DNA of 39,267 bases from Peribacillus saganii (GCF_003429095.1 NZ_QVTE01000054.1:1-39267), one strand, 5' to 3'. Positions 9,214 through 17,717 are shown, numbered from the stretch's first letter. Notes: generated by a model from the letters alone, not told the origin. Made by a program: numbers and translations.

Positions 9214-10721
9214 AACGCCTCCTTTTGAAGCCGGTAGCAAATGTCGAGGATATCGTTTGGCTGTAACTCGGCATTGTCTAGTTCAGCCACTGTCTTTCCT
9301 TCACTAAAAACCACGACTCGATCACTGACTTCTAAAATCTCATGCAAATCGGATGATACATAGATTATCCCTTTACCTTGTAAAGCCTGGTCTTTCAAAA
9401 ATAAATGAATTTCTAAACGCGTCATGACATCCACTGCCTGAGTCGGTTCATCGCATAGGTAGATATCAGGATTAGATAGCAATCCTTTTGCAAACACTAC
9501 TTTTTGCTGGTTACCCCCGCTTAGCTCGGACACTGGCTGGTCCTCATGGATTGCTTTTAACTGAAATCGTTTCATTTCCTCTTGTACCTTAGTTATTTCA
9601 ATATTCCTTTGAACGATACCGTGCTTAGTCACACTTTTCAAGATAGGCAGGGTCATATTTTCCCTGATGGTATTCTTCATAATCAAAGCATCTCCATGCC
9701 TGTTTTCCGGAATCAAAACCATTCCATTTCCGAGGGATTTCTGAGGACTGGCATTAGTGATTTCCTGATTTTGATACCAAATGGTTCCAGACTCTAGCTT
9801 TCTTAGGCCATATATCGCTTCCATGCACTCCGTTCTACCAGAGCCTGCCAACCCGTATACGCCAAGAATCTCTCCTTTTTTAAGATGAAAACTAACATTA
9901 GAGACAGTTTGATCTTTTGTCCGCAAATTCCGCACCTTTAGCAAAGCTTCATTATTTTTACGATTTGTTTGCGGCTGTTTTTTTCTCTCAATCTCTTGCC
10001 CGCCAGTCATTTTGCTAATCAGCAGCTCTTTTGATAGTTGTTCTTGTTCAAGAGTGGCCGTAAGCTTTCCGCCAGTCAGTACCGTTACCCTATCAGATAA
10101 ACGAATAACTTCTTCTAACCGGTGGGATATATAGATAATAGCTACTCCTTGCAGCTTAAGTCTTTCAATAAAAGAAAAAAGGAGTTCGGACTCCTTATCA
10201 GTGAGTGAGGCAGTAGGTTCATCCAATATTAACAGCTTTGATTCGGACATCATCGTTCTTAAGATTTCCAATAAAGTTCTCTCAGCTGGTGCAAAAGCAG
10301 ATACAGGAAGGTGAAGGGGAAGATTCATCCCCCATTTTTCCTGCAGGGTTTGTGCTTCTCTTTTCATAGCTTTCCAGTCAATCCCAAACCATGCTTTCTT
10401 CTTTGGATAGGGGTGATTCAGGAATAAATTTTCTAATCCGGTAAAATAGGATACTAGCTGCCGATCCTGGTGAATAACATTGATTCCGAGATTCTGAGCT
10501 TCCTTTGGACTATTTATCTGGACAGTCTGTCCTTCCCATGCTATGTTCCCGCTGGAAGGTTGATAGACCCCTGTTATCATTTTAATGAGAGTTGATTTTC
10601 CTGCACCGTTTTCACCGATCAATGAATGAATTTCTCCAGGCCGTATCACTAAATCGATTGAATTTAGGGCGGTATTCCCCCCGAATTGTTTAGTCAGTTT
10701 TTCTATCGTTAATAGATTCAT
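9210..10721 (-). CDS. Double-domain sugar ABC transporter ATPase (RbsA/MglA type)
   Basis: 503 residues with two nucleotide-binding domains, as in RbsA, MglA and LsrA. Domain 1: Walker A GENGAGKST (36-44), Walker B LLILDEPTAS (about 163-172), and a degenerate signature, SAFAPAER, at 141-148 in place of LSGGQ. Domain 2: the family's modified Walker A GLAGSGRTE (290-298), canonical LSGGNQQK (400-407) and Walker B YLCDEPTQAVD. Such asymmetry is normal in this family, although the first signature is unusually divergent. The ATG start has GAAGGTGG upstream and lies 24 bp after the binding-protein gene. It energises import of the operon's unknown substrate. Confidence 0.93.
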   Translation of the reverse strand: MNLLTIEKLTKQFGGNTALNSIDLVIRPGEIHSLIGENGAGKSTLIKMITGVYQPSSGNIAWEGQTVQINSPKEAQNLGINVIHQDRQLVSYFTGLENLFLNHPYPKKKAWFGIDWKAMKREAQTLQEKWGMNLPLHLPVSAFAPAERTLLEILRTMMSESKLLILDEPTASLTDKESELLFSFIERLKLQGVAIIYISHRLEEVIRLSDRVTVLTGGKLTATLEQEQLSKELLISKMTGGQEIERKKQPQTNRKNNEALLKVRNLRTKDQTVSNVSFHLKKGEILGVYGLAGSGRTECMEAIYGLRKLESGTIWYQNQEITNASPQKSLGNGMVLIPENRHGDALIMKNTIRENMTLPILKSVTKHGIVQRNIEITKVQEEMKRFQLKAIHEDQPVSELSGGNQQKVVFAKGLLSNPDIYLCDEPTQAVDVMTRLEIHLFLKDQALQGKGIIYVSSDLHEILEVSDRVVVFSEGKTVAELDNAELQPNDILDICYRLQKEAL

Positions 10722-10745
10722 CCTTATGCCACCTTCTGTGGATGA

Positions 10746-11675
10746 TTACTTTGCTTCGATTATGTCTGCAGGAGCATACATTTCAGTGCTTTCCACTTCT
10801 TCACCATTAAACACGGAACCCATCTGCTTAATTACGATTTCTGCCATACCTGTAAAATTTTGCTTAATAGTTGCCTTAACCGGTGAACCACTATTAATCA
10901 TTTCTACTGCCTGGCTGTTTCCATCGATTCCAGTTACAATGATATTCTCCCTCTTGGCAGCCTGAATGGCTTGAGCGGCCCCTATCGCAGGTTCATCCCA
11001 GCCGGCCCAAACCGCTGTAATAGAATCGTCCGCTTTATTGGATAAAAGAAGATTTTCCATTTGTTGACGCGCATTTTCAATTGGACCCGGTACTTTTATT
11101 TCCTGTTCAGTAACCACCTTGATTTCCGGATGCTCTTTTAACATTTCATCTAATACCTGTGTCCTTTTTAATACACCTGGATGAGGCCTGTGTGTGAGTA
11201 CGATCAGATTTCCTTTGTGTCCCATTTGTTCAAACAAAAACTCCGTAATCATTTTTGACATTTCAGCATTATCACTTGTTGCATTTAATGTCATTCCCTC
11301 AATATAACTGGCATCACAGCCAAAGACCGGTATACCTTTTTCCTTTGCTTGCTGGATTTGTGATTTAAGCTGATTAGGATCTGTACTCACGATTATAATG
11401 GCATCAACACTAGAGGAAATAACATCTTCCATTCTTGATGCCAACGCACCCACATCACCGTTTGTGTCAACTACATTTGGTGTCCAGCCCTTAGCTTTTG
11501 CTCCTTTCTCCAATTCATCTACCATTTGTTTTGTTGTAACAGAGGATAAGAAAGGTGTTAGAATCGCAATCTTCTTTTCTTCCTCTTTTTTCTCTCCACT
11601 CCCCGTACTTTGAGAACAAGCTGCAACAGAACCTATTAATAGTAAACAAAAAATAATCGATAAGATTTTTCTCAC
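10746..11675 (-). CDS. Sugar-type periplasmic-binding lipoprotein
   Basis: A 309-residue substrate-binding protein of the RbsB/LsrB type (periplasmic-binding domain 4). A lipoprotein signal peptide ends at GSVAAC with lipidated Cys20, followed by a charged linker (GEKKEEEKK). The mature fold begins with IAILTPFLSS and contains the typical second-lobe motifs VTGIDGNSQAVE and ATIKQN. It should capture the solute at the outer membrane face and deliver it to the permease. It lies 3 bp after the SorC regulator and 24 bp before the ATPase, within one operon. Substrate class (pentose, AI-2-like or other) cannot be assigned from the motifs alone. Confidence 0.9.
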   Translation of the reverse strand: MRKILSIIFCLLLIGSVAACSQSTGSGEKKEEEKKIAILTPFLSSVTTKQMVDELEKGAKAKGWTPNVVDTNGDVGALASRMEDVISSSVDAIIIVSTDPNQLKSQIQQAKEKGIPVFGCDASYIEGMTLNATSDNAEMSKMITEFLFEQMGHKGNLIVLTHRPHPGVLKRTQVLDEMLKEHPEIKVVTEQEIKVPGPIENARQQMENLLLSNKADDSITAVWAGWDEPAIGAAQAIQAAKRENIIVTGIDGNSQAVEMINSGSPVKATIKQNFTGMAEIVIKQMGSVFNGEEVESTEMYAPADIIEAK

Positions 11676-11678
11676 GTT

Positions 11679-12638
11679 TTATTTCCCCCTGATTTCTTCT
11701 TTTTCTAATACGCTTATAGCTGTCTTTATGTCCGTAATTAGAACATCAACCCAACCGCCAGTTAATGCAGCATGTATTGCATTTACTTTTACTTTTCCTC
11801 TTGCTACAGCGATTACTTGTGGAATTTTCTTTAACTCCTCCGCCTGGATACCAATCATCCTTGGTGAAAAAGCAGTGCCTATTTCTTCTCCTCTTTCATT
11901 GATAAATGAGGTACAGATCCTTCCCACAGCTCCTTCAATTGTAAGTAACGAAAAATCTGCCGAGTTCATGTTGGCCGATTTTACATATGTAGCTTCTTTT
12001 GAAATCTCGCCTATGCCAATAATAGCTTTATTGGCTTGTCGTGATAATTCCATTACTTTTTCTATTTCGGGCTCGTGAATTAATACCGTTTTTGTTTCTA
12101 CTGAACTAACCACTGCAGGTGCATTTAGAAGCCAATAGCTTCCCTTTGTATTTTTTGCCATTAATGCCGCATTCGTATTTGCATGCCCTTCCAATCCTTC
12201 AGCACCCCAGCTGCCCACAATAGGTACAAATTGCAGATTGCTCTTTTGGGGATCCTTAATCTCTCTGGCTAAAGCAGCAATGGATTTTCCTGCCATAACT
12301 CCAACAACATCATCATCCTTAAAAACGCTTTCAAGGAAAGCAGCACCTGCCTGCGCAAGTAAAATATCAGCTGAACCACTATCAGCCTCTGATGTATCTA
12401 CAATTATTGCATCTCGAATATTAAATCTATGTAGCAACTTTTTCTCCAAAGTCGACTCATCACTATATGGATTACGAATCTTAACTTCGACTAGCCCTTC
12501 TGACTTTGCAGTTGTAATCATCCTGCTAACCTGTGATCTGGAAATTCCGTACCTAGCAGCAATCGTTTGCTGATTTAACCCTTGCTGATAGTAAAGCTGG
12601 CAGACCTTTACCATGAGCCTTAATTTTTCTTGTACCAA
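11679..12638 (-). CDS. SorC/LsrR-family transcriptional regulator
   Basis: A 319-residue regulator with an N-terminal helix-turn-helix (LNQQTIAARYGISRSQVSRM) and a C-terminal sugar-phosphate-sensing domain of the SorC/DeoR-like type. Family members such as LsrR, CggR and DeoR bind a phosphorylated metabolite of the pathway they control. The reading frame extends to a GTG at 12677, but that codon has no Shine-Dalgarno; the TTG at 12638 has AAAGGAG six bases upstream and was chosen. It is the first gene of the operon, 3 bp before the binding-protein gene, so it is autoregulated if the palindrome at 12698-12710 is its operator. The likely inducer is the phosphorylated substrate made by the FGGY kinase (inference). 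Confidence 0.88.
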   Translation of the reverse strand: MVQEKLRLMVKVCQLYYQQGLNQQTIAARYGISRSQVSRMITTAKSEGLVEVKIRNPYSDESTLEKKLLHRFNIRDAIIVDTSEADSGSADILLAQAGAAFLESVFKDDDVVGVMAGKSIAALAREIKDPQKSNLQFVPIVGSWGAEGLEGHANTNAALMAKNTKGSYWLLNAPAVVSSVETKTVLIHEPEIEKVMELSRQANKAIIGIGEISKEATYVKSANMNSADFSLLTIEGAVGRICTSFINERGEEIGTAFSPRMIGIQAEELKKIPQVIAVARGKVKVNAIHAALTGGWVDVLITDIKTAISVLEKEEIRGK

Positions 12639-12697
12639 TGAAGTCTCCTTTCGAGTTAACGTATTTTTTAAACGCACAAATTTTCATTGCTGAAATA

Positions 12698-12710
12698 ATG
12701 TTCAAAACAT
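12698..12710 (-). promoter_or_regulatory. Palindromic operator candidate for the SorC regulator
   Basis: ATGTT-CAA-AACAT is a perfect 5-bp inverted repeat, placed 6 bp downstream of the predicted -10 box of the sorC promoter, the right position for a repressor site. Assignment to this regulator is by position only. Confidence 0.4.
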
Positions 12711-12716
12711 GATATA

Positions 12717-12745
12717 AATTTACTCTTTATGTAAGTTAGTGTCAA
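12717..12745 (-). promoter_or_regulatory. Sigma-A promoter of the SorC/ABC/TrpA-like operon
   Basis: On the minus strand a perfect -35 TTGACA (12740-12745) and -10 TAAATT (12717-12722) are separated by 17 bp. The promoter lies about 80 bp ahead of the TTG start of the regulator gene and would drive all six genes. Confidence 0.65.
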
Positions 12746-13315
12746 TTAAAATTCTGAATATTATAATAATTATATTGATATAATATATCTATTAATCTGT
12801 TTAGAAACGATAAAAAGATTTTAGTACCGTATATTGACTTTGGAGAAAAACGCAGATGTCCACAACATAATTTTGTTCTGAGTTAAAATATATTTTTCTA
12901 GTATTTAATCAATGGGTCAATCCTGAGCCCATCCTGTTTATTAGCCCAGTTGTGGTGTTTTATTGCAGATCCTTTATTTTTGCCCACCTAAACAGTGTCG
13001 AATTTAACATACTTACAGGATGAAGGTCTGAATGTGAAACTGAATGATTGGACCGCACGAGGGGTCACTTCAATTTACCGTGGTTGTCTTTATTTAAAGG
13101 CTCTGTTATTTCGATGTTGATTTTTTAGCAAAAGAAAAAGACCGAGTTGTTTATTTCCCGGTCTTTGACTTCTTCCCTTTTGTTTATCTATAAGTGTGTA
13201 TAGGACGGTGTTCAGGTGGCCACACAGTCACTATTAATATTCATTCTTAGTCCTTTCTTTTGCTTGAACAATGGCCCTAATACATGCAACATCTATGCCT
13301 AACAAGCTCAAAATG
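12746..13315. other. Gene-free gap between trpB and the SorC operon
   Basis: About 570 bp without an intact gene. It contains a plus-strand open segment of 42 codons (12992-13120, stop-bounded, no ribosome-binding site, sequence including LQDEGLNVKLNDW) and a hairpin with 8-bp arms (13137-13144 with 13159-13166) followed by a pyrimidine-rich tail. Together these look like the end of a deleted plus-strand gene plus its terminator. Confidence 0.5.
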
Positions 13316-13347
13316 AGAGACCACCGGAATAAAAACCGGTGGTCTCT
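13316..13347 (-). terminator. Terminator after trpB
   Basis: A 12-bp perfect inverted repeat, AGAGACCACCGG (13316-13327) with 13336-13347, has an A-rich 8-base loop and lies 9 bp past the trpB stop. The trailing T-run on the minus strand is weak (CATTTTG). Confidence 0.7.
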
Positions 13348-13356
13348 AACTTACTA

Positions 13357-14520
13357 TTATTTATTTATCATTTTGTAAACTTGCTCTACGTCTTTATCTC
13401 CACGGCCTGATAGGTTAACGATAATAATATCATTCTTATCTAATTGTGATGCTAGTTTGATAGCATGGGCTACAGCATGAGAACTTTCTAATGCAGGAAT
13501 GATTCCTTCTACTTTAGAAAGTGTTTGGAATGCCTCTAATGCTTCTTGGCCCGAAACCGTCACATATTCGGCTCGATTAGTTGTTTTTAAATGACTATGT
13601 TCAGGTCCCACTCCTGGATAATCCAAACCTGCTGCTATTGAAAAAGTTGGTTGGGGTTCACCTTTTTCATCTAAAAGGGTTAAACATTTGAATCCATGAA
13701 TGACTGCAGGGACCCCTTTTGTAAGAGTTGCCGCTTCTTCTGGTTCCACACCAATTAATCGAACATCTTCTTCGATATAATGAGCGAAAGCGCCAATAGC
13801 ATTACTTCCACCACCTGCACATGCTACAATCGCAGTTGGGAGCTTTCCTTCTTTTTCAAGGATTTGCCGCTTGGACTCTTCACTAATGATTGATTGAAAA
13901 TGTTTAACCATCGATGGAAACGGATGTGGTCCGACAGCTGAACCTAATAAGTAAAAAGTATTCTCATAATTTTCAACTAAGTCACTTAGTGCTGCATCGA
14001 CAGCATCCTTTAAGCGTGCTTGTCCTTTATCTACCGCTACAACTTCAGCTCCTAATAACTGCATCCGGAACACATTTAAAGCTTGTCTCTCAGTATCATG
14101 TTTGCCCATATAAATAATGCACTTCATTCCACCTACGATAGCGCAAGCAGTAGCGGTTGCAACCCCATGTTGCCCAGCCCCAGTTTCAGCGATAATACGA
14201 GTAGCTCCCATACGCTTTGCTAACAGGATTTGTCCAATTGCATTGTTAATTTTATGTGCGCCAGTATGATTTAAATCCTCACGTTTTAAATAGATCTTGG
14301 CCCCACCTACTTGTTTGGTCAAATTCTCTGCAAAAGTAAGAGGATTTTCACGACCGATATATTCTTTCATATAATAATTAAATTCTTCTTTAAATTCAGG
14401 ATCATCTTTGTATTTTTCAAAGTTTTCATCTAAGATTCCTAGAACCGACTTTAGATCTTCAGGAACAAAGCTCCCACCGAATTCACCATAAAAACCTTTC
14501 TCCGCTGCACTATTTTCCAC
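13357..14520 (-). CDS. trpB: Tryptophan synthase beta chain, solitary
   Basis: A PLP enzyme condensing indole and serine to tryptophan. With the GTG start chosen it is 387 residues. Motifs: [13 protein letters not shown] near the N-terminus, PLP lysine in HTGAHKINN (Lys90), catalytic Glu112 in ETGAGQHG, and the PLP-phosphate loop GGGSNA (236-241). It is the TrpB1 type, which normally pairs with TrpA. The frame continues upstream to a TTG at 14559 without a Shine-Dalgarno; the GTG at 14520 has GGAG 11 bases upstream, which is not ideal, so the start is uncertain. No other trp genes, T-box or TRAP-like repeats flank it. A TATAAT box lies at 14580-14585. The nearest TrpA-like gene is about 5 kb downstream in a separate transcription unit. 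Confidence 0.92.
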   Translation of the reverse strand: MENSAAEKGFYGEFGGSFVPEDLKSVLGILDENFEKYKDDPEFKEEFNYYMKEYIGRENPLTFAENLTKQVGGAKIYLKREDLNHTGAHKINNAIGQILLAKRMGATRIIAETGAGQHGVATATACAIVGGMKCIIYMGKHDTERQALNVFRMQLLGAEVVAVDKGQARLKDAVDAALSDLVENYENTFYLLGSAVGPHPFPSMVKHFQSIISEESKRQILEKEGKLPTAIVACAGGGSNAIGAFAHYIEEDVRLIGVEPEEAATLTKGVPAVIHGFKCLTLLDEKGEPQPTFSIAAGLDYPGVGPEHSHLKTTNRAEYVTVSGQEALEAFQTLSKVEGIIPALESSHAVAHAIKLASQLDKNDIIIVNLSGRGDKDVEQVYKMINK

Positions 14521-14820
14521 GACTGACTCAGCTCCACTCTTTTCTAATTTGAATATCAACTAAAAGTAATTCTGATAAAATTATAACACTTTTATATTTT
14601 AAGAGAATTGGTAAAAAATTATATAAAGATTCGTTGTTCTGACCTTAGCAGCATATTTTGGACATCCTGGGAGAGTTTTGAGAAAGCTTTATGTAATAAG
14701 GCTGCTGTATTTTGTTTAAGCATATATTTTTCTTTCCAGTATGAGTATAACAAAATTCAACAAGATTCTGCCAAAAGATATGATAAATTCTTAGTAATCA
14801 AATGAGTTGGGGGATGGGTA

Positions 14821-15117
14821 ATGGCTAGGATGAATAGCGAAACTTTGAATAGAATTCGTCGATCAATCCGTGTTTCTTTCTTCATATCAATGGCCTTTCT
14901 CATAGTCGGTTTATATTATCTTCACACTAAAGGTGAGCTTGGTCCTTATTTGTACACAATAATGAAAGGACTCAGTTCTATACTAATGGAATTATTAAAT
15001 ATGCTGTTGGTATTACTAACAAACGAACCGATGTTAGTAGGATTTGCATTAGTAAATAACGCTTTAATGCTAGGAATTGGTTACATAATTGCAAGGAAGC
15101 GGTTTTATAAAAGTTAG
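14821..15117 (+). CDS. Small membrane protein, unknown function
   Basis: 98 residues. A basic N-terminus (about 1-18) is followed by a hydrophobic segment at about 19-36, a hydrophobic stretch at about 49-66 and another at about 72-90, ending in ARKRFYKS. This gives two or three membrane helices, with the positive-inside rule suggesting a cytoplasmic N-terminus. The ATG start has GGGGGATGGG just upstream. It is followed closely by a 48-codon ORF on the same strand. No domain is recognised. Confidence 0.5.
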   Translation: MARMNSETLNRIRRSIRVSFFISMAFLIVGLYYLHTKGELGPYLYTIMKGLSSILMELLNMLLVLLTNEPMLVGFALVNNALMLGIGYIIARKRFYKS

Positions 15118-15131
15118 TGAAGGACCCTTTA

Positions 15132-15278
15132 ATGCACTTCCAAGGACCATTTTTCAAAATGTTAAGTAAAAATGGTATGCCGATTGAAGTGAAACCAGTT
15201 GCGGTATACGAAGTTGACTTTAAAAAACATTTCCCGGAAACGGCTGTTTCCTCTGCAGAAAAAAAAACTAATCATTGA
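15132..15278 (+). CDS. Small hypothetical protein, 48 residues
   Basis: An ATG-started frame 14 bp after the 98-residue membrane protein, with AAGGACC upstream. It encodes 48 residues with a coherent soluble composition, including MPIEVKPVAVYEVDF and a Lys-rich tail ending KKTNH. I do not recognise the family. The spacing suggests a two-gene unit with 14821-15117. It could also be the shortened remnant of a longer gene. Confidence 0.4.
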   Translation: MHFQGPFFKMLSKNGMPIEVKPVAVYEVDFKKHFPETAVSSAEKKTNH

Positions 15279-15780
15279 AAATAGAAAAAAATCTCTAACC
15301 CTGGGTTATAATTTGCCAAGCTGACCCATGGCTGCAAAACATTTATTTTTGATAAATATATTTTGCTAACTCGATTGTATTTACACGGAGACAGTGATAG
15401 TCTTAGTAGACTTAGGGTTATGCTATGTAAAGGAAGTACACACTATGGTGATTGAGTTGCACGCCTACTTTTTATTAAAGTACTTGGAAATTTAATAATT
15501 GCACTAGCGTTAACCAGTTCGGACCAGCATCCGAAAAGACATCTTTTACTTCGCAAAGTGTTAGTCAGTATGTCTGATTAACGCATTCTTAAGACCTACT
15601 CGATAGTTTGAAAGAGGAATATTTATCAGCAAGTTAATCTGCCCTTGTCGTGCAACAGGCAAAAGCTGAAGAATTCCTACTGTAGATGCCTTTGGTATAA
15701 AATGATCATCGGTTAAACTTGTAAAATATGTATTGAATAAACTCATTATGTTAAAAAATATGTATAAAAGGAATGAGACA
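15279..15780. other. Gene-free stretch
   Basis: About 500 bp of AT-rich sequence with no ORF having a credible start, and no recognisable RNA. An opposite-strand frame over 15561-15917 lacks a ribosome-binding site and was not accepted. Confidence 0.5.
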
Positions 15781-15990
15781 ATGAATAAAGTTGCGTTATT
15801 AAGAAGTCTGAAAAATGCCAGTCGAAGTAACTTCTTTTCATTAGAGATTCCCAATACAATAGAAGATGGAAAGCAAGTTGAGGAGTTGGCCAAGGAATTA
15901 GTACGGGATGGAAACATTAAAATAAGAGAGTGTGTTCAGAGAGAATACTCAATTTATCTACATGGAATAATCAAGTATGCATCCGAATAA
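15781..15990 (+). CDS. Small hypothetical protein, 69 residues
   Basis: 69 residues, charged and probably soluble and helical, with segments RSLKNASRSNFFSLEIP and KQVEELAKELVRDG. The frame extends upstream to 15733, but the ATG at 15781 has an AAGGAATGAG Shine-Dalgarno and gives the more compact protein. No family is recognised. The composition in this frame is more protein-like than the overlapping minus-strand frame. Confidence 0.45.
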   Translation: MNKVALLRSLKNASRSNFFSLEIPNTIEDGKQVEELAKELVRDGNIKIRECVQREYSIYLHGIIKYASE

Positions 15991-16284
15991 TCGGGTGCTT
16001 TTTAATGTCGTCGCAACACATGATGACATTCGGTTCTTTAATTCCCTCAGTTAAATAGGTTTTTCTCCAGGATACTCTCTAATCCTTTAGATCAATGAGA
16101 AAATCCGCCTAGAAATGGCAGCTGGCTCGGAAAGTAAAGCACCCTGTTTAGTGCGATAAAGAACCTGGTCAACAATCTGAAATTGCTATTGCACTCTTTT
16201 GTCCCCTTTTTGTTAATTAAAACAGTTGCTTTCTTCATAAAAAACCTTCAATATTATATTGTAAGGAAGTTTATACAAAAGAAT

Positions 16285-16710
16285 TTGAAGGTGATTAACA
16301 TTTTAGAAATTAAGTCATCCCCCCTCAGCGATGGGGAATTCAATAGAGGAGTATTTGCCACAATTGATATAGCAAAAGGTGAGCTTATACATGTTGCTCC
16401 TGTTATTCCTTATCCTAATAGGGAGCATATTTTAATTGAAAATACGGTACTTGACGATTATGTGTTTGAGTATGGTAAAAACCACTCTGCAGTCGTGCTG
16501 GGATATGGCATGCTATTTAACCATTCATATAAGCCTAATGCCACTTATGACATTAACTTTAAGAACCATACATTTGAATTCTATGCCTACACAGATATAA
16601 AAGCAGGAGAAGAAGTACTTATCAACTATAATGGTGATGTTGATGACAATGAGGCGCTATGGTTCAATAAAGATGAAGTTGAAAAGGGTAAGGATGAAAC
16701 CGACTGTTGA
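16285..16710 (+). CDS. SET-domain protein
   Basis: About 141 residues containing the core of a SET domain: NRGVFATIDIAKGELI (the GxG-like entry region), YGMLFNHSYKPNATY (NHS motif forming part of the SAM/pseudoknot site) and AGEEVLINYNGD. SET proteins are lysine methyltransferases in eukaryotes; free-standing bacterial versions are known but their substrates are mostly undetermined. The start is uncertain: the frame is open to 16183, but the extra N-terminus is a hydrophobic, unlikely extension. TTG at 16285, GTG at 16291 or a non-canonical ATT at 16300 (best spaced from GAAGGTGATT) are the candidates. A terminator follows at 16765-16836. Confidence 0.8.
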   Translation: MKVINILEIKSSPLSDGEFNRGVFATIDIAKGELIHVAPVIPYPNREHILIENTVLDDYVFEYGKNHSAVVLGYGMLFNHSYKPNATYDINFKNHTFEFYAYTDIKAGEEVLINYNGDVDDNEALWFNKDEVEKGKDETDC

Positions 16711-16764
16711 TTTTTTCAAACTTCCTCTGAGCATTCTTTTCATTTTGGTTTATTTCAATTAAAC

Positions 16765-16836
16765 AAGCCCCTTGGTTTTTGATAAGTCCTTTTTGCCGTC
16801 AAGTATAGGACATGGTATCATACCAAGGGCTTTTTT
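16765..16836 (+). terminator. Terminator after the SET gene
   Basis: AAGCCCCTTGGT (16765-16776) pairs with ACCAAGGGCTT (16822-16832) with one bulge, enclosing an inner GTCCT/AGGAC stem, and is followed by a T-run. Confidence 0.65.
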
Positions 16837-16937
16837 ATGCTCTAATATCTTTTTCTTCGTTACATGAATGCTGTCTCTTTAGATCTTCAAAATTTTTCAA
16901 CTAAGGACCTTATAGCTGAATTAGTAAGTTGTTGATA

Positions 16938-17384
16938 TTATATTTTTTTCATCACAAAATCATGTTGTAAACGTCTCTCTAATTTTTCTAAATTTCCCCC
17001 AGCTTCTACAAAAGTTTTGAATTTATCGGCCACTAACCTACCTGAATCTTTACTAATGTGTTTGACATTCAGCAATGTAACCACCTTTACAATATCAGGA
17101 GTCACATCTCCACGGTGTAATTTACCCGGGATTTTTGTCCACAATTTTTCCCATTCATCTAATAATCCAATCTCATTAAAATAAAGCTTTTGCAAGCCGC
17201 ACAACCACGCCATACAAGAAGTGTTGCGTTTTTGACATCCTTCCTTATCCTTTAAGAATTCACACCCCTGACAACAAGAATTTCCACTTTTGATACAGAC
17301 GCTACAAATATCATTAGCACCAATTTCTTTAAACACTGTTAACCCATACTCGATAAGCTCTTCTTTTTTCATTTCAAAACTCAT
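16938..17384 (-). CDS. Cysteine-rich hypothetical protein
   Basis: 148 residues with eight cysteines concentrated in residues 27-62: C27, C30, C37, C38, C41, C50, C57 and C62, including CSVC, CCQGC and CMAWLC. This spacing suggests a metal-binding (zinc or iron-sulfur) cluster, similar in style to Cys-cluster proteins, but I cannot name the family. The rest is helical and charged with no signal peptide. The ATG start at 17384 has TAGGAACAG upstream. It is monocistronic and convergent with the SET gene. Confidence 0.6.
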   Translation of the reverse strand: MSFEMKKEELIEYGLTVFKEIGANDICSVCIKSGNSCCQGCEFLKDKEGCQKRNTSCMAWLCGLQKLYFNEIGLLDEWEKLWTKIPGKLHRGDVTPDIVKVVTLLNVKHISKDSGRLVADKFKTFVEAGGNLEKLERRLQHDFVMKKI

Positions 17385-17717
17385 TACTGTTCCTACTTTA
17401 CTTAGTTTTAAAGTAATTTAGAGCTAGGTAAAAGGTATTTAGTTCATATTATTTGTATACTTCCCTTTTTTATTAGCTTGGTATCAAATTTTTGACGTTT
17501 TTATAGTTTCTTATACAGGGAATCTTATTGCGCTAACCCTTTAAGTACAATAAGAAAAAGCAGCCAAAAATGGCAGCCGGATTTAAGGCTTTATATTAAC
17601 TTCTTCGGGCTTTTCAAGAGCTACTGAGTGCCCGCTTTCGAAATGACTTTATGTTATGATAATTAAGAATCGTTAACATTTCATTTAATCAATCTGTCGA
17701 AATGAGGGTGAATTATT
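17385..17717. other. Divergent intergenic region
   Basis: 333 bp between the divergently transcribed Cys-rich and DUF1284 genes, presumably carrying both promoters. An imperfect repeat around GCAGCCAAAAATGGCAGCC (17561-17579) could be part of a weak hairpin. No ORF is seen. Confidence 0.4.

Noticed and set aside
14608..14805. 65-codon plus-strand ORF upstream of the small membrane protein
   Set aside because: TTG start without Shine-Dalgarno; it covers the trpB promoter region and has no protein-like conservation that I can see.
14560..14820. T-box or TRAP-type leader for trpB
   Set aside because: No T-box core sequence and no repeated GAG/UAG triplets on the minus strand.
15561..15917. 118-codon minus-strand ORF
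   Set aside because: No Shine-Dalgarno; it overlaps the better supported plus-strand 69-residue ORF.
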